This document shows, in pieces, positions 35,351 through 44,685 of a stretch of DNA of 64,000 nucleotides. Position 1 is the stretch's first letter; each line of letters starts with the position of its first letter. This DNA is from Paenibacillus sp. SZ31 (GTDB lineage Bacteria; Bacillota; Bacilli; Paenibacillales; Paenibacillaceae). Made by a program: the position numbers and the translations under genes. The notes beneath the pieces are model-generated. The model was not told the origin of the DNA. It saw only the letters and a list, made by a program, of their open reading frames with translations, and made no database searches. The stretch spans positions 1-64,000 of the forward strand of contig NZ_JABBEA010000019.1 of NCBI RefSeq assembly GCF_012912005.1, in the 5' to 3' direction.

Positions 35351-36904
35351 TTATATGCCTATCCTACGGAATTCCGTAGGTGTCATACCAGTCCACTTTT
35401 TGAACACCTGACTGAAATATTGTGAATTCCCGCCGAATCCGAACAATTCAGCAAGCTCGAATACTTTCACATCCCCGCCTCTGCGAATATGGTCACATGC
35501 GCGTTCAATGCGCAGACGATTCACGTAGTTGGAGAAATTCTCGCCTGTGACTTTTTTGAAAATTTTGCCCAAATAATCTGGATTCATATACAGCATCTGA
35601 TGGGCGACTCCATTGAGCGAGAGATCTGCCTCTCCATAATGACGATCCACGATATCCATCATCTTCTCCACGGCAGAAGACTGGCGACTGATATGATTTT
35701 TGTAATAACCGGACGTTAATCGGGCTGTACTGCTTGCTACAAAAGACTTCAAACCAGATAACGTATCGATATGAGGCAATTCTGCCATACGTTGGGTGAA
35801 TTCCGTTGCCTCCTCAGGCGGACAGACATGAACCATCGCCGAGTAGAGCTGCACTACGTAAGAGCGAGTCACCTCAATTTCCAGCTGCTGACGCGATAAT
35901 AGATCAAACAGACGATCCACTTCTACCGCTGTTTCCTCGGTATTGCCCGATTTGATCAACTGACACAGTTGCTCCGCATCCTGTTCTACATGCACCCCAT
36001 CGCATTCTCCGGCCAGTATCAGATCATTCTTCGTAATCAGCTTGCCTTCACCGATAAAAAAGCGATGGTTCAGATACTGCAACGCCTCACGAAACAACCG
36101 CCGGGACTGAATCATTCGATCTGCTTCACTCAGCGCAGCGGTCACTTCCAATTTATATAGTCTGGTAAATGCAGCCCGAACCTCTTCAATACTTTCTTTC
36201 AGTCCGGCCGAATCAGCTGAATCAGCCAGCAGAATCAGGAGTTTGCCTTCAATGGTTGTGCTTAACAGTACATGCGGGAGCAGGTCGCTGGCAATATTTT
36301 TAATCGCAAATAAGTGACTGTAATCATGTTCATCCACAATTCGGAACAGCAGTAATCGAACCGCGTTCTCTTCAAGCTCCAGATCGAACAGCTCCTGATA
36401 ATACTCCAGATCAACCGGACCATAGGTTCGGTTGGTCATGAACTCCAGCAGAAACTGCTCCTTCACATGCGGAAGCACCCGTTGCAGCCGCTGTTTCATC
36501 TCACCAGCAACATGCTCTTTCACCTGAGCATCCTGATGCTCCTGCAACAGTTCAGTCAGTGCATCATGGATCTGATTCTCGTTACAAGGCTTGAGCAAAT
36601 AATGCTTCACACCATATTGCATCGCTCTGCGGGCATATTCGAACTCTTTATAGCCGGATAACATAATGAAGCGTACACCCGGATATGCTTCGGATGCCTT
36701 CTCTATGAGCCCGAGACCATCCAGGCCCGGCATGGAAATATCCGTAATGATAATATCGGGTCTCGACTGCCCGATTTTGTCCAATGCTTCAATTCCATTC
36801 CTCGCCGTGCCCACCAATTCCGTACCTGCCGCGGCCCAATCGACCACTTGAGAAATCCCTTCCAGAATGACACGTTCATCATCTACGAGCATCACTTTGT
36901 ACAT
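35351..36904 (-). CDS. AraC-type response regulator (YesN family)
   Basis: A 517-residue regulator. The receiver domain (1-120) has the acidic pocket VDDE and the phospho-acceptor Asp55 in TDISMPG, with LKP near 105. A long middle region follows. The AraC helix-turn-helix pair occupies about 415-515, including LGKIFKKVTGENFSNYVNRLR and FSQVFKKWTGMTPTEFR. With the overlapping histidine kinase it should activate the adjacent sugar-uptake operon. The start at 36904 is preferred because AGAGG lies 8 bases before it; an ATG two codons upstream is too close. It overlaps the kinase gene by 26 bases. Confidence 0.92.
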   Translation of the reverse strand: MYKVMLVDDERVILEGISQVVDWAAAGTELVGTARNGIEALDKIGQSRPDIIITDISMPGLDGLGLIEKASEAYPGVRFIMLSGYKEFEYARRAMQYGVKHYLLKPCNENQIHDALTELLQEHQDAQVKEHVAGEMKQRLQRVLPHVKEQFLLEFMTNRTYGPVDLEYYQELFDLELEENAVRLLLFRIVDEHDYSHLFAIKNIASDLLPHVLLSTTIEGKLLILLADSADSAGLKESIEEVRAAFTRLYKLEVTAALSEADRMIQSRRLFREALQYLNHRFFIGEGKLITKNDLILAGECDGVHVEQDAEQLCQLIKSGNTEETAVEVDRLFDLLSRQQLEIEVTRSYVVQLYSAMVHVCPPEEATEFTQRMAELPHIDTLSGLKSFVASSTARLTSGYYKNHISRQSSAVEKMMDIVDRHYGEADLSLNGVAHQMLYMNPDYLGKIFKKVTGENFSNYVNRLRIERACDHIRRGGDVKVFELAELFGFGGNSQYFSQVFKKWTGMTPTEFRRIGI

Positions 36905-38666
36905 CGTCATCGTCCTCTCTAATCCAAGGTATGCTGATCGATACTACAGTTCCTGATCCGGGCTTGCTGCTCATCACCATTCCACCTTCATCACCGAAGG
37001 TCAGTCTGATTCGTTCCTGGATGTTAGATAACCCAATGCCCTGTCCTCTTGTCTGAATACGTCCTTCGTGTAGTTGTTCCAGGAATTCCGGTGTCATCCC
37101 CGGACCATCGTCCTCGACTTCAATAATCACCTTATCTCCATCTGCTCTCGCCCGGATCCGAATCCGGCAAGGGTCAATGCTTGGTTCGAGTGCATAGTGT
37201 ATGGCGTTCTCCACCAAAGGCTGTAATGTTAACTTCGGAATTCGCGCCGTCCCAACCTCTGGGGCAATCTCCATGTCGAAATCCAGTCTTTCCTCAAAAC
37301 GAGTGCGCTGAATCGTCACGTAACTGCGGACAATATCCAGCTCTCTTTCCAGCGTGATCCACTTCTCGGTCATATTCACAGAACTGCGCAGCAGGAATCC
37401 AAGCGCCTCAACCATTTCCGAGATCTGTCGTTGCTTCTGTACTTTGGCTAGCCAGTTAATGGATTCAAGCGTGTTGTACAGAAAATGAGGATTAATCTGC
37501 GCCTGAAGCGCTTTCAATTCGGTCTCACGAATCACCAATTGCTTCGCATAATTCTCATCAATTAATTCACGTATCCGTTGAAGCATCATCTTGAATGTGC
37601 GATGTAGCAGTCCGACCTCATTCTGTGGAGATATCGGAACATTGCCAAGGGCTGCCTCCTCCAGTTTATCCAGATCACCTTTTTCGATATTACGCATCTT
37701 TTTGATCAACTGTGCAATCGGGTGGGTAATGCTGCGAGAGAATCTCGCTCCAATAATAAGCGCTGCGAGAAAAATCATGATAAAGATGACCGTGACCAAC
37801 TGTTTGACAAATTGGACCTGTTTGAACATCTGGTCAAACGGGGTTGTGTACAAATAAGTCCAATCCGAATAGGAAGAATGGGCCCGGGCAACAAAGTGCC
37901 TTCCCTGCTCCAACATCGCAATTCCGTAGGGCTGGGTGCGCTTCAATTCAGACTCAATCTCAGCTTCACTGACTGTTGATTCTGTTGGGTAGATCACTTC
38001 TTTTCCATCCGTAATCAGTAGTTGAGAGTCCTCGGCTGGTTCTTGCATCTGATCCTGTACAATTCGGTCCAGACGTACGCGGATGATCAATGTCCCGAGG
38101 TCTTCCAATGTAAACGCTCCGCCAATAAAGGATTTCACCTGTCGGACGGACAAAAGTCGGGACTGTTTATCCCCACTGGTATGCCAGGCATTGGAGCCCG
38201 AGTATTGCTGTCCCAGTGCAACCAGTTCCTTCTGCTTCGACTCCGAAATTCCCTCCCGATTTCCTGCGGCCATAACGTTATTATCATTATCGATAAATAG
38301 CATGGAATAGACGTATTTTTCGGAACCCGCGTAAGCGACTAGCCTGTTGGTAATCTTTTTGCGTAATCCATTTTTCTCATAACCCGTTTCGACCTTTTTC
38401 AGTTGGAGCAGATATTGTTGCAGCGGCTCGTCCGACATCACCTTGAAGGAGAGATTGGAAATTTCACGCAGTTGATTCTCAATACCTACCGAAGACATAT
38501 TAAGGACCTGTGAGGATTTCTCATAAATCTGGCGGTCGTAGATACTGAACACATATCGGAGTACGGACGCATAAAACGTAAAGCTGATTAGCATCAACAG
38601 TCCGATGAGAAGAATCGTTTTGTGATGAATCGGCAGTGTTGTGAAAGCGTTCTTAATTTTACTCAT
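36879..38666 (-). CDS. Sensor histidine kinase (YesM family)
   Basis: A 595-residue membrane kinase: helix near residues 15-35, an extracytoplasmic Cache-like sensor domain, a second helix near 290-310, HAMP, a His_kinase domain with the QINPHFLYNTLESINW box near 395, and a HATPase domain (LVENAIHYAL, EVEDDGPGM, GQGIGLSNIQERI). YesM/YesN pairs in Bacillales commonly control pectin and rhamnogalacturonan use, which agrees with the esterase and ABC genes downstream. AAGGAG lies 8 bases before the ATG. Confidence 0.93.
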   Translation of the reverse strand: MSKIKNAFTTLPIHHKTILLIGLLMLISFTFYASVLRYVFSIYDRQIYEKSSQVLNMSSVGIENQLREISNLSFKVMSDEPLQQYLLQLKKVETGYEKNGLRKKITNRLVAYAGSEKYVYSMLFIDNDNNVMAAGNREGISESKQKELVALGQQYSGSNAWHTSGDKQSRLLSVRQVKSFIGGAFTLEDLGTLIIRVRLDRIVQDQMQEPAEDSQLLITDGKEVIYPTESTVSEAEIESELKRTQPYGIAMLEQGRHFVARAHSSYSDWTYLYTTPFDQMFKQVQFVKQLVTVIFIMIFLAALIIGARFSRSITHPIAQLIKKMRNIEKGDLDKLEEAALGNVPISPQNEVGLLHRTFKMMLQRIRELIDENYAKQLVIRETELKALQAQINPHFLYNTLESINWLAKVQKQRQISEMVEALGFLLRSSVNMTEKWITLERELDIVRSYVTIQRTRFEERLDFDMEIAPEVGTARIPKLTLQPLVENAIHYALEPSIDPCRIRIRARADGDKVIIEVEDDGPGMTPEFLEQLHEGRIQTRGQGIGLSNIQERIRLTFGDEGGMVMSSKPGSGTVVSISIPWIREDDDDVQSDARR

Positions 38667-38837
38667 CCTAAGCGCTCCTTTGGCTTGCGAAGGGTGCTAT
38701 CGTGCTATGGGTTAGTGGTTTTATTGTCAGTTATTTTCATATTTACACATCCATGGTCATCTGACAAGATATATTTATGCAACATTTGAGGTCATTAGAG
38801 AAGGTATACACCTATGTAAGGAACTCTCATAGAACGT

Positions 38838-38880
38838 AAAATAGCCAGAACGCCTTGAACAGATCAAGGAATTCTGGCTA
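38838..38880 (-). terminator. Terminator of the SGNH/stalk-domain gene
   Basis: AGCCAGAATTCCTTGA pairs with TCAAGGCGTTCTGGCT (two mismatched bases inside) and is followed on the minus strand by ATTTTA, 37 bases after the stop. Confidence 0.75.
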
Positions 38881-38916
38881 ATGAATAACATATTATGTTA
38901 GAGCACGAAATGCATT

Positions 38917-40239
38917 TTACGGATTAACAAAAACCGTTTTCAGCTTCGCTACATACTGCACGTCAAAGCCAAGACCTTCAGCTACCATCGCAAGCGGTAC
39001 ATATGTTTTGGACTCTTTGCCTACCTTGTTCAGGAAGGCAGGTGTATCCACAGTAACGGATGCTCCGTTGACCTTCACCGCATTGGCACCAATCGTCACG
39101 GCTACCTTACGGTCTCCGTATGTAATCGTTGCGGTTGAAGTTTTGTTATCCCACACGGTAGTAGCACCGACCGCGTTCACGATGTCCTGGATCGCCACAA
39201 AGTTTTTGCCGTTACGGATAATCGGTTTGTACGGTGTATTCAATGTTTTGCCACTCACAATAATGTTCATCGGCTCACCTATCGCAGGTGCAGTCAGCTT
39301 GGTGTAGTCGCCCCAGATCGTTTTGGCAAATACTTCGGCAATGGCTGCATATCCGAATTGATTCGGGTGGAAATCACGATTTTTGATCATATGTGTCATG
39401 GTGCCTTCGCCGCCAACAAATTCCTTAGCCACGTGTGCGACTTTGACATCGGTACCCTGAGCAGTGAATTGTGCTGCAATACCATCAATAGTCTGTGTGA
39501 AACCTTGGGATGCCTCCATAAGTTTGGCATAGAGGGCCTTGCCCGCTACTTCTGGCATCGGTTGATACTGGTCAGCGATGACAATTTTAGCTGTCGGGTT
39601 AATCTCATGGATATCATTAATCGTTGCACTGATATTGGCTGTGTAGGTTGCGAGTAATTCTTTTACTTTCTCTTGGAGCTCCTGATCACTCAGTTTGTCT
39701 GCTGTACCGAGCAACTCCGATACATCATTCCCCCCAATGGTGATTGCAACCAGATTCGCCTGCGCTATACTCTCGCGAATTGCATCTGTATTGGCTCCAA
39801 TCTGTCCCGCTCTTGGATCGGGAAGACTTGGTTGAATGGCTTCAGATGTTAGTGTGTTGCCATCCTTAATTGCAGTGGTGAAGTTTTTCAGGCCACTGGT
39901 TTTCAATCCAGCAATCCCATAGTTGTCCACCTGTGTACGTCCATGCAGCAATCCCTGCTCCTGCAAACGCTCTACATAACCATAAGGCAGCTCTTTTGTG
40001 TTGGGCTCATAACCTACGGTAATAGAGTCTCCCAATGTAACGATGCGGAACTCCTTCGTTACGGCAACGGCATCTTTCTTGGCAGTCAGTGATGCCTCGT
40101 TAGTACCCGCAGGCAATCCGCCAGTCTTAACGTCTGCAGCATGTGCAGGCAATGCAGATGATGTGAAGAGCAGCATTCCTGCCAGCATGCTGGCCGTTAA
40201 ACCTGCAGCTGTATTTTCCCATATACGTTTACGCTTCAT
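38917..40239 (-). CDS. Secreted SGNH/GDSL hydrolase with C-terminal stalk domain
   Basis: A 440-residue protein. The signal peptide has a hydrophobic core around 15-32 and an Ala-x-Ala cleavage site PAHAA. The lipase-like GDSL domain spans 60-290: VTLGDSITVG (Ser nucleophile), the Gly region GIAGLKTSG, TIGGNDVSE, and the Asp-x-x-His pair in RDFHPNQFG. The C-terminal copper-amine-oxidase-like domain spans about 305-440 (VAIQDIVNAVGA, VPLAMVAEGLGF). Substrate unknown; lipid or acyl-glycan esters are typical for the fold. The frame opens four codons upstream with a GTG, but AAAGGAG fits the ATG used here. Confidence 0.87.
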   Translation of the reverse strand: MKRKRIWENTAAGLTASMLAGMLLFTSSALPAHAADVKTGGLPAGTNEASLTAKKDAVAVTKEFRIVTLGDSITVGYEPNTKELPYGYVERLQEQGLLHGRTQVDNYGIAGLKTSGLKNFTTAIKDGNTLTSEAIQPSLPDPRAGQIGANTDAIRESIAQANLVAITIGGNDVSELLGTADKLSDQELQEKVKELLATYTANISATINDIHEINPTAKIVIADQYQPMPEVAGKALYAKLMEASQGFTQTIDGIAAQFTAQGTDVKVAHVAKEFVGGEGTMTHMIKNRDFHPNQFGYAAIAEVFAKTIWGDYTKLTAPAIGEPMNIIVSGKTLNTPYKPIIRNGKNFVAIQDIVNAVGATTVWDNKTSTATITYGDRKVAVTIGANAVKVNGASVTVDTPAFLNKVGKESKTYVPLAMVAEGLGFDVQYVAKLKTVFVNP

Positions 40240-40380
40240 TCGGGGTAACACTCCTTTTCGTGAATCTATAATAATTTACACTAATATATAGTACATCGCT
40301 CATTCCAATGACATCAGTTCGTGTTACTCTATTCTATCATTTTAAAGTAGGCGTTGTCCTCTCTGTAAGAAGCACGCATG

Positions 40381-40410
40381 AAATAACAGACTCCCTGATG
40401 GGGAGCCTGC
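40381..40410 (-). terminator. Terminator-like hairpin after the 96-residue gene
   Basis: On the minus strand GCAGGCTCCC pairs with GGGAGTCTGT (with G-U pairs) around CATCA and is followed by TATTT. The T-run is short. Confidence 0.5.
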
Positions 40411-40445
40411 TATTGGTTAAGCTCAGCTATGACGTTCAGTGATAA

Positions 40446-40736
40446 TTAAGATTGCGGCTTATCCGGGTCCTTAGAATTCGAATGATCCGTGTCGCTCTCC
40501 GGTTTGTTCCCGGTAGTTCGCTCCAGATAGCGATCATAACGATCGTCCACTTCGCGTGCCATCTTCTGGTACTTTAACGTTTCCTCGACGATTGGATCAC
40601 GTTCCGTCTGAATCCGCACTTCATATTTGGGAGGAATCAGCTGGCGTTCACGCTGATCGGTGTCGCCGGACTCTTCCATGTCCCCTTCCGTCAGCATATC
40701 ACTGAGCCGTCGTTCCAGTTCTTTGGATTCATCCAT
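40446..40736 (-). CDS. Hypothetical small charged protein
   Basis: A 96-residue, strongly hydrophilic protein rich in Glu, Asp, Arg and Lys with no membrane segment. A likely helical region at the N-terminus (MDESKELERRLSDMLTEG) is followed by the PPKYEVRIQTERDP stretch, a second helix, and a disordered Ser/Asp/Lys tail. AAAGGAG lies about 8 bases before the ATG; a longer frame adds nine residues without a ribosome site. I do not recognise a family. It is transcribed alone between the SGNH and inositol-phosphatase genes. Confidence 0.6.
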   Translation of the reverse strand: MDESKELERRLSDMLTEGDMEESGDTDQRERQLIPPKYEVRIQTERDPIVEETLKYQKMAREVDDRYDRYLERTTGNKPESDTDHSNSKDPDKPQS

Positions 40737-40824
40737 TGTTCTCGCTCCTTTAATTAAAGTCATACCTGCTTTACCTATACTATTGTACTTTCACTTCGTG
40801 TACAGAATCATCTTTCGATCGCTG

Positions 40825-40876
40825 TTATCCCCTGATTTCTTTGATTCCCTTTTCCAAGGGAGAAATCCGGTGATAA
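40825..40876. other. Imperfect inverted repeat in the gap upstream of the 96-residue gene
   Basis: TTATC--TGATTTCT and AGAAATC--TGATAA enclose CCCTTTTCCAAGGG, giving a two-tier hairpin in the roughly 230-base gap between the inositol-phosphatase gene and the small gene. No T-run follows on either strand. Its role is unclear. Confidence 0.4.
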
Positions 40877-40965
40877 AGGCGAGCGCTCCGCTTCTTCAGA
40901 TGCTTTCTGTCCCCTCCGTTAATGTACAATTACAGGTTATTAAAGCATGGATGAGTTGAATAAAC

Positions 40966-41838
40966 TCACTCCAAACCCGTCGCCTTCGCTTCCTTCAGCA
41001 CACCCGTCAGTGCATCATGGATTTTACCATTGCTGGCAACGACATGATTCACAGACAGTTGATAAGGCGTTCCGATCGTATCCGTTATCTTGCCGCCGGA
41101 TTCCTCAACCAGCAGCGCACCTGCGGCAATATCCCAAGGTTTCAGTCCAACTTCGGTGTATGCGCTGAGACGTCCTGCCGCGACATATGCCAGATGAAGG
41201 GCGGCAGATCCGCCTGCACGCAAGTTACGAACTTGCGGAGCAAGAGCCTGCACAGCAGCCATATTCAGTGGCAACGCAAAGGTTGTGTCTGCCGGAAATC
41301 CAACCGCAATCAGGCTCTGAGCCAGTTCCTTTTCACCAGATACAAGCATCCGGTTTCCGTGGACATAGGCTCCTTTCCCTTTTTCCGCAACAAACAGTTC
41401 ATCACGGGAAGGGTCGTATATTACGCCGACAATGACTTCACCATTGTGAGCCAATGCGATGGATACCGAATAAAACGGAAATCCGTGCACAAAGTTCGTC
41501 GTTCCATCCACAGGATCAACAATCCAGAGAAACTCTTCTTCCTCTGCCTCTTTCAGTGCTTTTGCCGAAGCTTCCGGTCCCGGTTCGACGCCTTCTTCAC
41601 CCAGAATGGCATGGTGGGGAAAATGCGTGAGAATCAGACGGCGGATCATCTGCTCCGCTCCTTTATCCACTTCGGTCACCAGATCCTGGGGTGAATATTT
41701 GGTTCCAGGTTCAGTTACCGTCCCAAGACGGCTTTTGATCCATTCTCCAGCTTTGGAAGCTGCATTAATGGCAACGGCAGTATAGCTTTTGCTTGTCACG
41801 ACATAAGGTATCTTTTCCTTCTCATTCAAAGCGTTCAC
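40966..41838 (-). CDS. Inositol monophosphatase family protein (SuhB-like)
   Basis: A 290-residue phosphatase of the lithium-sensitive IMPase fold. The metal ligands are visible as Glu81 in GEEGVEPG, Asp108 and Asp111 in DPVDGTTNF, and the Asp of KPWDIAAGALLVEESGG near residue 235. Members hydrolyse inositol-1-phosphate, NADP(H) or fructose-1,6-bisphosphate; the preference here is not clear. The start is uncertain: the frame begins with GTG at 41838 with only a weak AGAG site, and a TTG three codons on is possible. Confidence 0.85.
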   Translation of the reverse strand: MNALNEKEKIPYVVTSKSYTAVAINAASKAGEWIKSRLGTVTEPGTKYSPQDLVTEVDKGAEQMIRRLILTHFPHHAILGEEGVEPGPEASAKALKEAEEEEFLWIVDPVDGTTNFVHGFPFYSVSIALAHNGEVIVGVIYDPSRDELFVAEKGKGAYVHGNRMLVSGEKELAQSLIAVGFPADTTFALPLNMAAVQALAPQVRNLRAGGSAALHLAYVAAGRLSAYTEVGLKPWDIAAGALLVEESGGKITDTIGTPYQLSVNHVVASNGKIHDALTGVLKEAKATGLE

Positions 41839-41936
41839 TCTACTTTCTATATCAATCTACGAAAAGTTGAAATTCTTGTTAAAAGTATACGCCCGACAGG
41901 TCGTAAAGTTTCTCGTTGCCCAGGCCCCTTTTGGCA

Positions 41937-42938
41937 CTACGGATGAATGATGACGGTAGACTCGTCCACCCACTCCACACCCTCTTCGTGATAGAATGCC
42001 AGCTTCTGCATCAGTTGCACAAGTGCCTCATCTTTGCGTTTAGCCTCGATCATCACGTCCAGCCTTGGGGTATCTGCTGCGATATGACGCAAGAAGTCGA
42101 GCACAGGCTCTACCTCTACACCATCAGCATGACCTCGCAGATCCTTCTCGCTCTTCGGACTGGACACATGGATTTTGGGTGGCAATGGCTGATCAGCTGG
42201 TGAGTCTGCCTGCGCGAGCGGTGACTCCCAAGTCTTCAGGATATCAGGCCACAGATCCCATGGCTGTTCACCCTCATTATTGACCCACTGGTGATGAATA
42301 TCCAGCACCATGGGCAATCCCAAATGCTGGCTTACAGCGAGTGTCTCAGGCGCATTGAACGTTTTGTCATCATTTTCGAGTGTCAGCCGCTCCTGAATGT
42401 CCCGATCCAGCTTCAAAAAGTTTTCTTCAAAACGAAGCGCCGCCGAAGGCTTGTCCCCGTATGCACCACCAATATGTATATTGTTCTTGGCAGTCGCATT
42501 CAGACCCATAGCATCCAGCATCCGAACATGATGACGAAGGTCGCGAATTGAATTGTGCAAAACTTGCTCACGGGGTGTACTAAGTACGGTAAAATGATCC
42601 GGATGAAAGGATACACGCATATGATTCTCCTTCACAAAATCACCAATGGCCGCAAAGTCCTGCTTCAGTGCCGGAAACGGGTCCCAATCATTCAAGTCCT
42701 CGTGTGTCGCCAGTGGAATCAATTTGGATGAAAAGCGATATACATGAATATGACTACCCTTGTTGTGCCGGAGCAATCGTAGTGTATTATGCAGGTTCTC
42801 GGCTGCAATCCGTTCGAGCTTGCGGATGGCTGCTTCCCTGTCATCGATTTTGTTAAAACTGGACATGGTCATGGTCCGGGAAGGTGAGGCATTCTCAACA
42901 AGCACGGACATCGCCACATAACCAAAACGTACAAGCAT
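41937..42938 (-). CDS. uvsE: UV DNA damage endonuclease
   Basis: A 333-residue UvdE/UvsE enzyme that nicks DNA 5' of UV photoproducts in an alternative to nucleotide excision repair. It has the TIM-barrel motifs VRFGYVAMSV at the N-terminus, FHPDHFTVLSTPR, NNIHIGGAYGDK, LDIHHQWVN and HADGVEVEPV; His, Glu and Asp residues in these bind the metal ions. Many spore formers carry it. The frame is open 16 codons upstream, but AGAGAGGA lies 7-8 bases before the ATG used here, which matches the family start. Confidence 0.95.
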   Translation of the reverse strand: MLVRFGYVAMSVLVENASPSRTMTMSSFNKIDDREAAIRKLERIAAENLHNTLRLLRHNKGSHIHVYRFSSKLIPLATHEDLNDWDPFPALKQDFAAIGDFVKENHMRVSFHPDHFTVLSTPREQVLHNSIRDLRHHVRMLDAMGLNATAKNNIHIGGAYGDKPSAALRFEENFLKLDRDIQERLTLENDDKTFNAPETLAVSQHLGLPMVLDIHHQWVNNEGEQPWDLWPDILKTWESPLAQADSPADQPLPPKIHVSSPKSEKDLRGHADGVEVEPVLDFLRHIAADTPRLDVMIEAKRKDEALVQLMQKLAFYHEEGVEWVDESTVIIHP

Positions 42939-43093
42939 GAATTTCTTCCTCTCTGTTAGGGCGGAAAACCTGCTCGGCATATTCAACCGTCAGGATGTAC
43001 CGTCACTGTATATAACCAAGTTTTACCCTAAAAGAGTGACCATAATCGTATTTTCGCAAATCAGTCAATCTGACCCACACTCACAATCAATAA

Positions 43094-43417
43094 CTATTCC
43101 TGAGCCTGCTCTCCAAAGAACATCTCATCCGCAAGCGCGGTCTGGATACGTGATTCTTCCTCGGTCAACTTGCGGATCAGTTGCATCTCCACTTCGGTTA
43201 CCTCTTGCCCCTGGAAGTTGATTTCTGCAATGGAAACCACAATCTTCACGATGGCTACAGCCACGTTATCCGGTGTATAAGCAATGACTTTCTGCCCGGT
43301 AGGAAATACCCGGAAGCCCTGTTTAACCATTTTGCCGCGACCGTATTCAAGCAGTTCGAATAACTCTTGCTCACTCTTGAATTTGCATACGGAATTGAAT
43401 TCAGTCTGAAATCCCAT
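43094..43417 (-). CDS. Conserved hypothetical protein, 107 residues
   Basis: A small soluble alpha/beta protein: MGFQTEFNSVCKFKSEQEL, a basic GRGKMVKQGFRVFPTGQKVIAY stretch, a hydrophobic VAVAIVKIVVSIAEI core, and a Glu-rich helical tail. GGAGGGG lies 5-8 bases before the ATG. It is 30 bases after the D-alanine ligase gene on the same strand, so it is probably the second gene of that operon. I do not recognise a characterised family. Confidence 0.7.
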   Translation of the reverse strand: MGFQTEFNSVCKFKSEQELFELLEYGRGKMVKQGFRVFPTGQKVIAYTPDNVAVAIVKIVVSIAEINFQGQEVTEVEMQLIRKLTEEESRIQTALADEMFFGEQAQE

Positions 43418-43447
43418 GCATACCCCTCCTGATCTTGTCGTCTCAGT

Positions 43448-44548
43448 CTACGCCTGTACACCGTTCTCGTAATTCAGTGCCTGCTTGCGGTTGTAACGCT
43501 CCAGCGCCAGCTCAATCATGCGGTCGAGCAGTTCAGCATAAGATACACCTGTCTCGCGCCACAGCAGTGGATACATGCTATACGGTGTGAAACCAGGCAT
43601 GGTGTTGACTTCATTAATAAGTAATGCGCCGTCATTTTTCCGAATGAAGAAATCCGCACGGGAAATGCCGTTACCTTCAATCGCACGGAACGCCTGTAAT
43701 GCTGCCTCGCGAATGCGATCTGCGGCCTCAGGGTCCAGTGGAGCCGGAATCAGCATCTGTGATTGACCATCAATATACTTGGCTGCATAGTCATAGTACT
43801 CACCTGAGGATACGATCTCGCCTGGAACGGAAGCCATTGGCTCGTCATTGCCAAGAACGCTGACTTCAACCTCGCGTGCTTCAACGAACTCCTCAATAAC
43901 AACCTTCGTATCGTACCGAAGTGCGAACTCGACAGCTGTTTTCAGCTCATCGCGGTTACGCGCTTTGGAGATGCCCACGCTGGAGCCCAGATTAGCCGGT
44001 TTGATAAAACAAGGATATCCCAGCTGGTCTTCAACTTGCACGATCATTTCATGCTCTGTCTGCTTCCATTGTGTCACATTAAAATACGTAAAGGCACATT
44101 GATCAATGCCAGCCTGTGCGAACAGCTTCTTCATGACCACTTTGTCCATGCCACCAGCTGAAGCGAGTACACCTGCACCTACATATGGCATATCCGCCAT
44201 CTCGAACATGCCCTGAATGGTACCATCTTCTCCAAACGTACCATGCAGCAGAGGGAACATGACGTCCAGCGCTTCCGCTCCGCCATACAAACGGCCAAAC
44301 AGTGCGTTCAGTGCATCCTGAGTTCCGCCTGCCGATTGCTCCAACTTCAAATCTTCAATCTGCGCGAACGGCGCATGCATGACAGGTCCTTTTTTCCACG
44401 TACCCTGCTTGGAGATATAAAAAGGAACTAATTCATACTTCTCATAATCAAATGCGTTCGTTACAGCAAACGCCGTTTGCAGCGAAACCTCATGCTCGCC
44501 CGATTTTCCGCCGTACACGACGCCTACTTTTAATTTATCCATACTCAT
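43448..44548 (-). CDS. ddl: D-alanine--D-alanine ligase
   Basis: A 366-residue ATP-grasp ligase that joins two D-alanines for the peptidoglycan precursor. Marks include YGGKSGEHEVS near the N-terminus, GTFGEDGTIQGMFE, FIKPANLGSSVGI, EEFVEAREVEVSVLG, the omega-loop KYI triad in YAAKYIDG, and INEVNTMPGFT. These point to a normal D-Ala-D-Ala ligase rather than a VanA-type D-Ala-D-Lac enzyme. The ATG used follows CGGAGG by 6 bases; the frame is open 12 codons further. A vanRSYZ-like cluster lies 5-9 kb away. Confidence 0.95.
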   Translation of the reverse strand: MSMDKLKVGVVYGGKSGEHEVSLQTAFAVTNAFDYEKYELVPFYISKQGTWKKGPVMHAPFAQIEDLKLEQSAGGTQDALNALFGRLYGGAEALDVMFPLLHGTFGEDGTIQGMFEMADMPYVGAGVLASAGGMDKVVMKKLFAQAGIDQCAFTYFNVTQWKQTEHEMIVQVEDQLGYPCFIKPANLGSSVGISKARNRDELKTAVEFALRYDTKVVIEEFVEAREVEVSVLGNDEPMASVPGEIVSSGEYYDYAAKYIDGQSQMLIPAPLDPEAADRIREAALQAFRAIEGNGISRADFFIRKNDGALLINEVNTMPGFTPYSMYPLLWRETGVSYAELLDRMIELALERYNRKQALNYENGVQA

Positions 44549-44685
44549 GCGTAACCTCCGATTATCTGTGCCTGATGCTGTCATCCTTGCATGCTCAGCA
44601 CCCTTGTTATTCTACTTGCGTTACCTGATCTTATTTTACACGGAACTGGATGTCTGCGTCACCGCATCCCGAAAATCTTTCGTCA

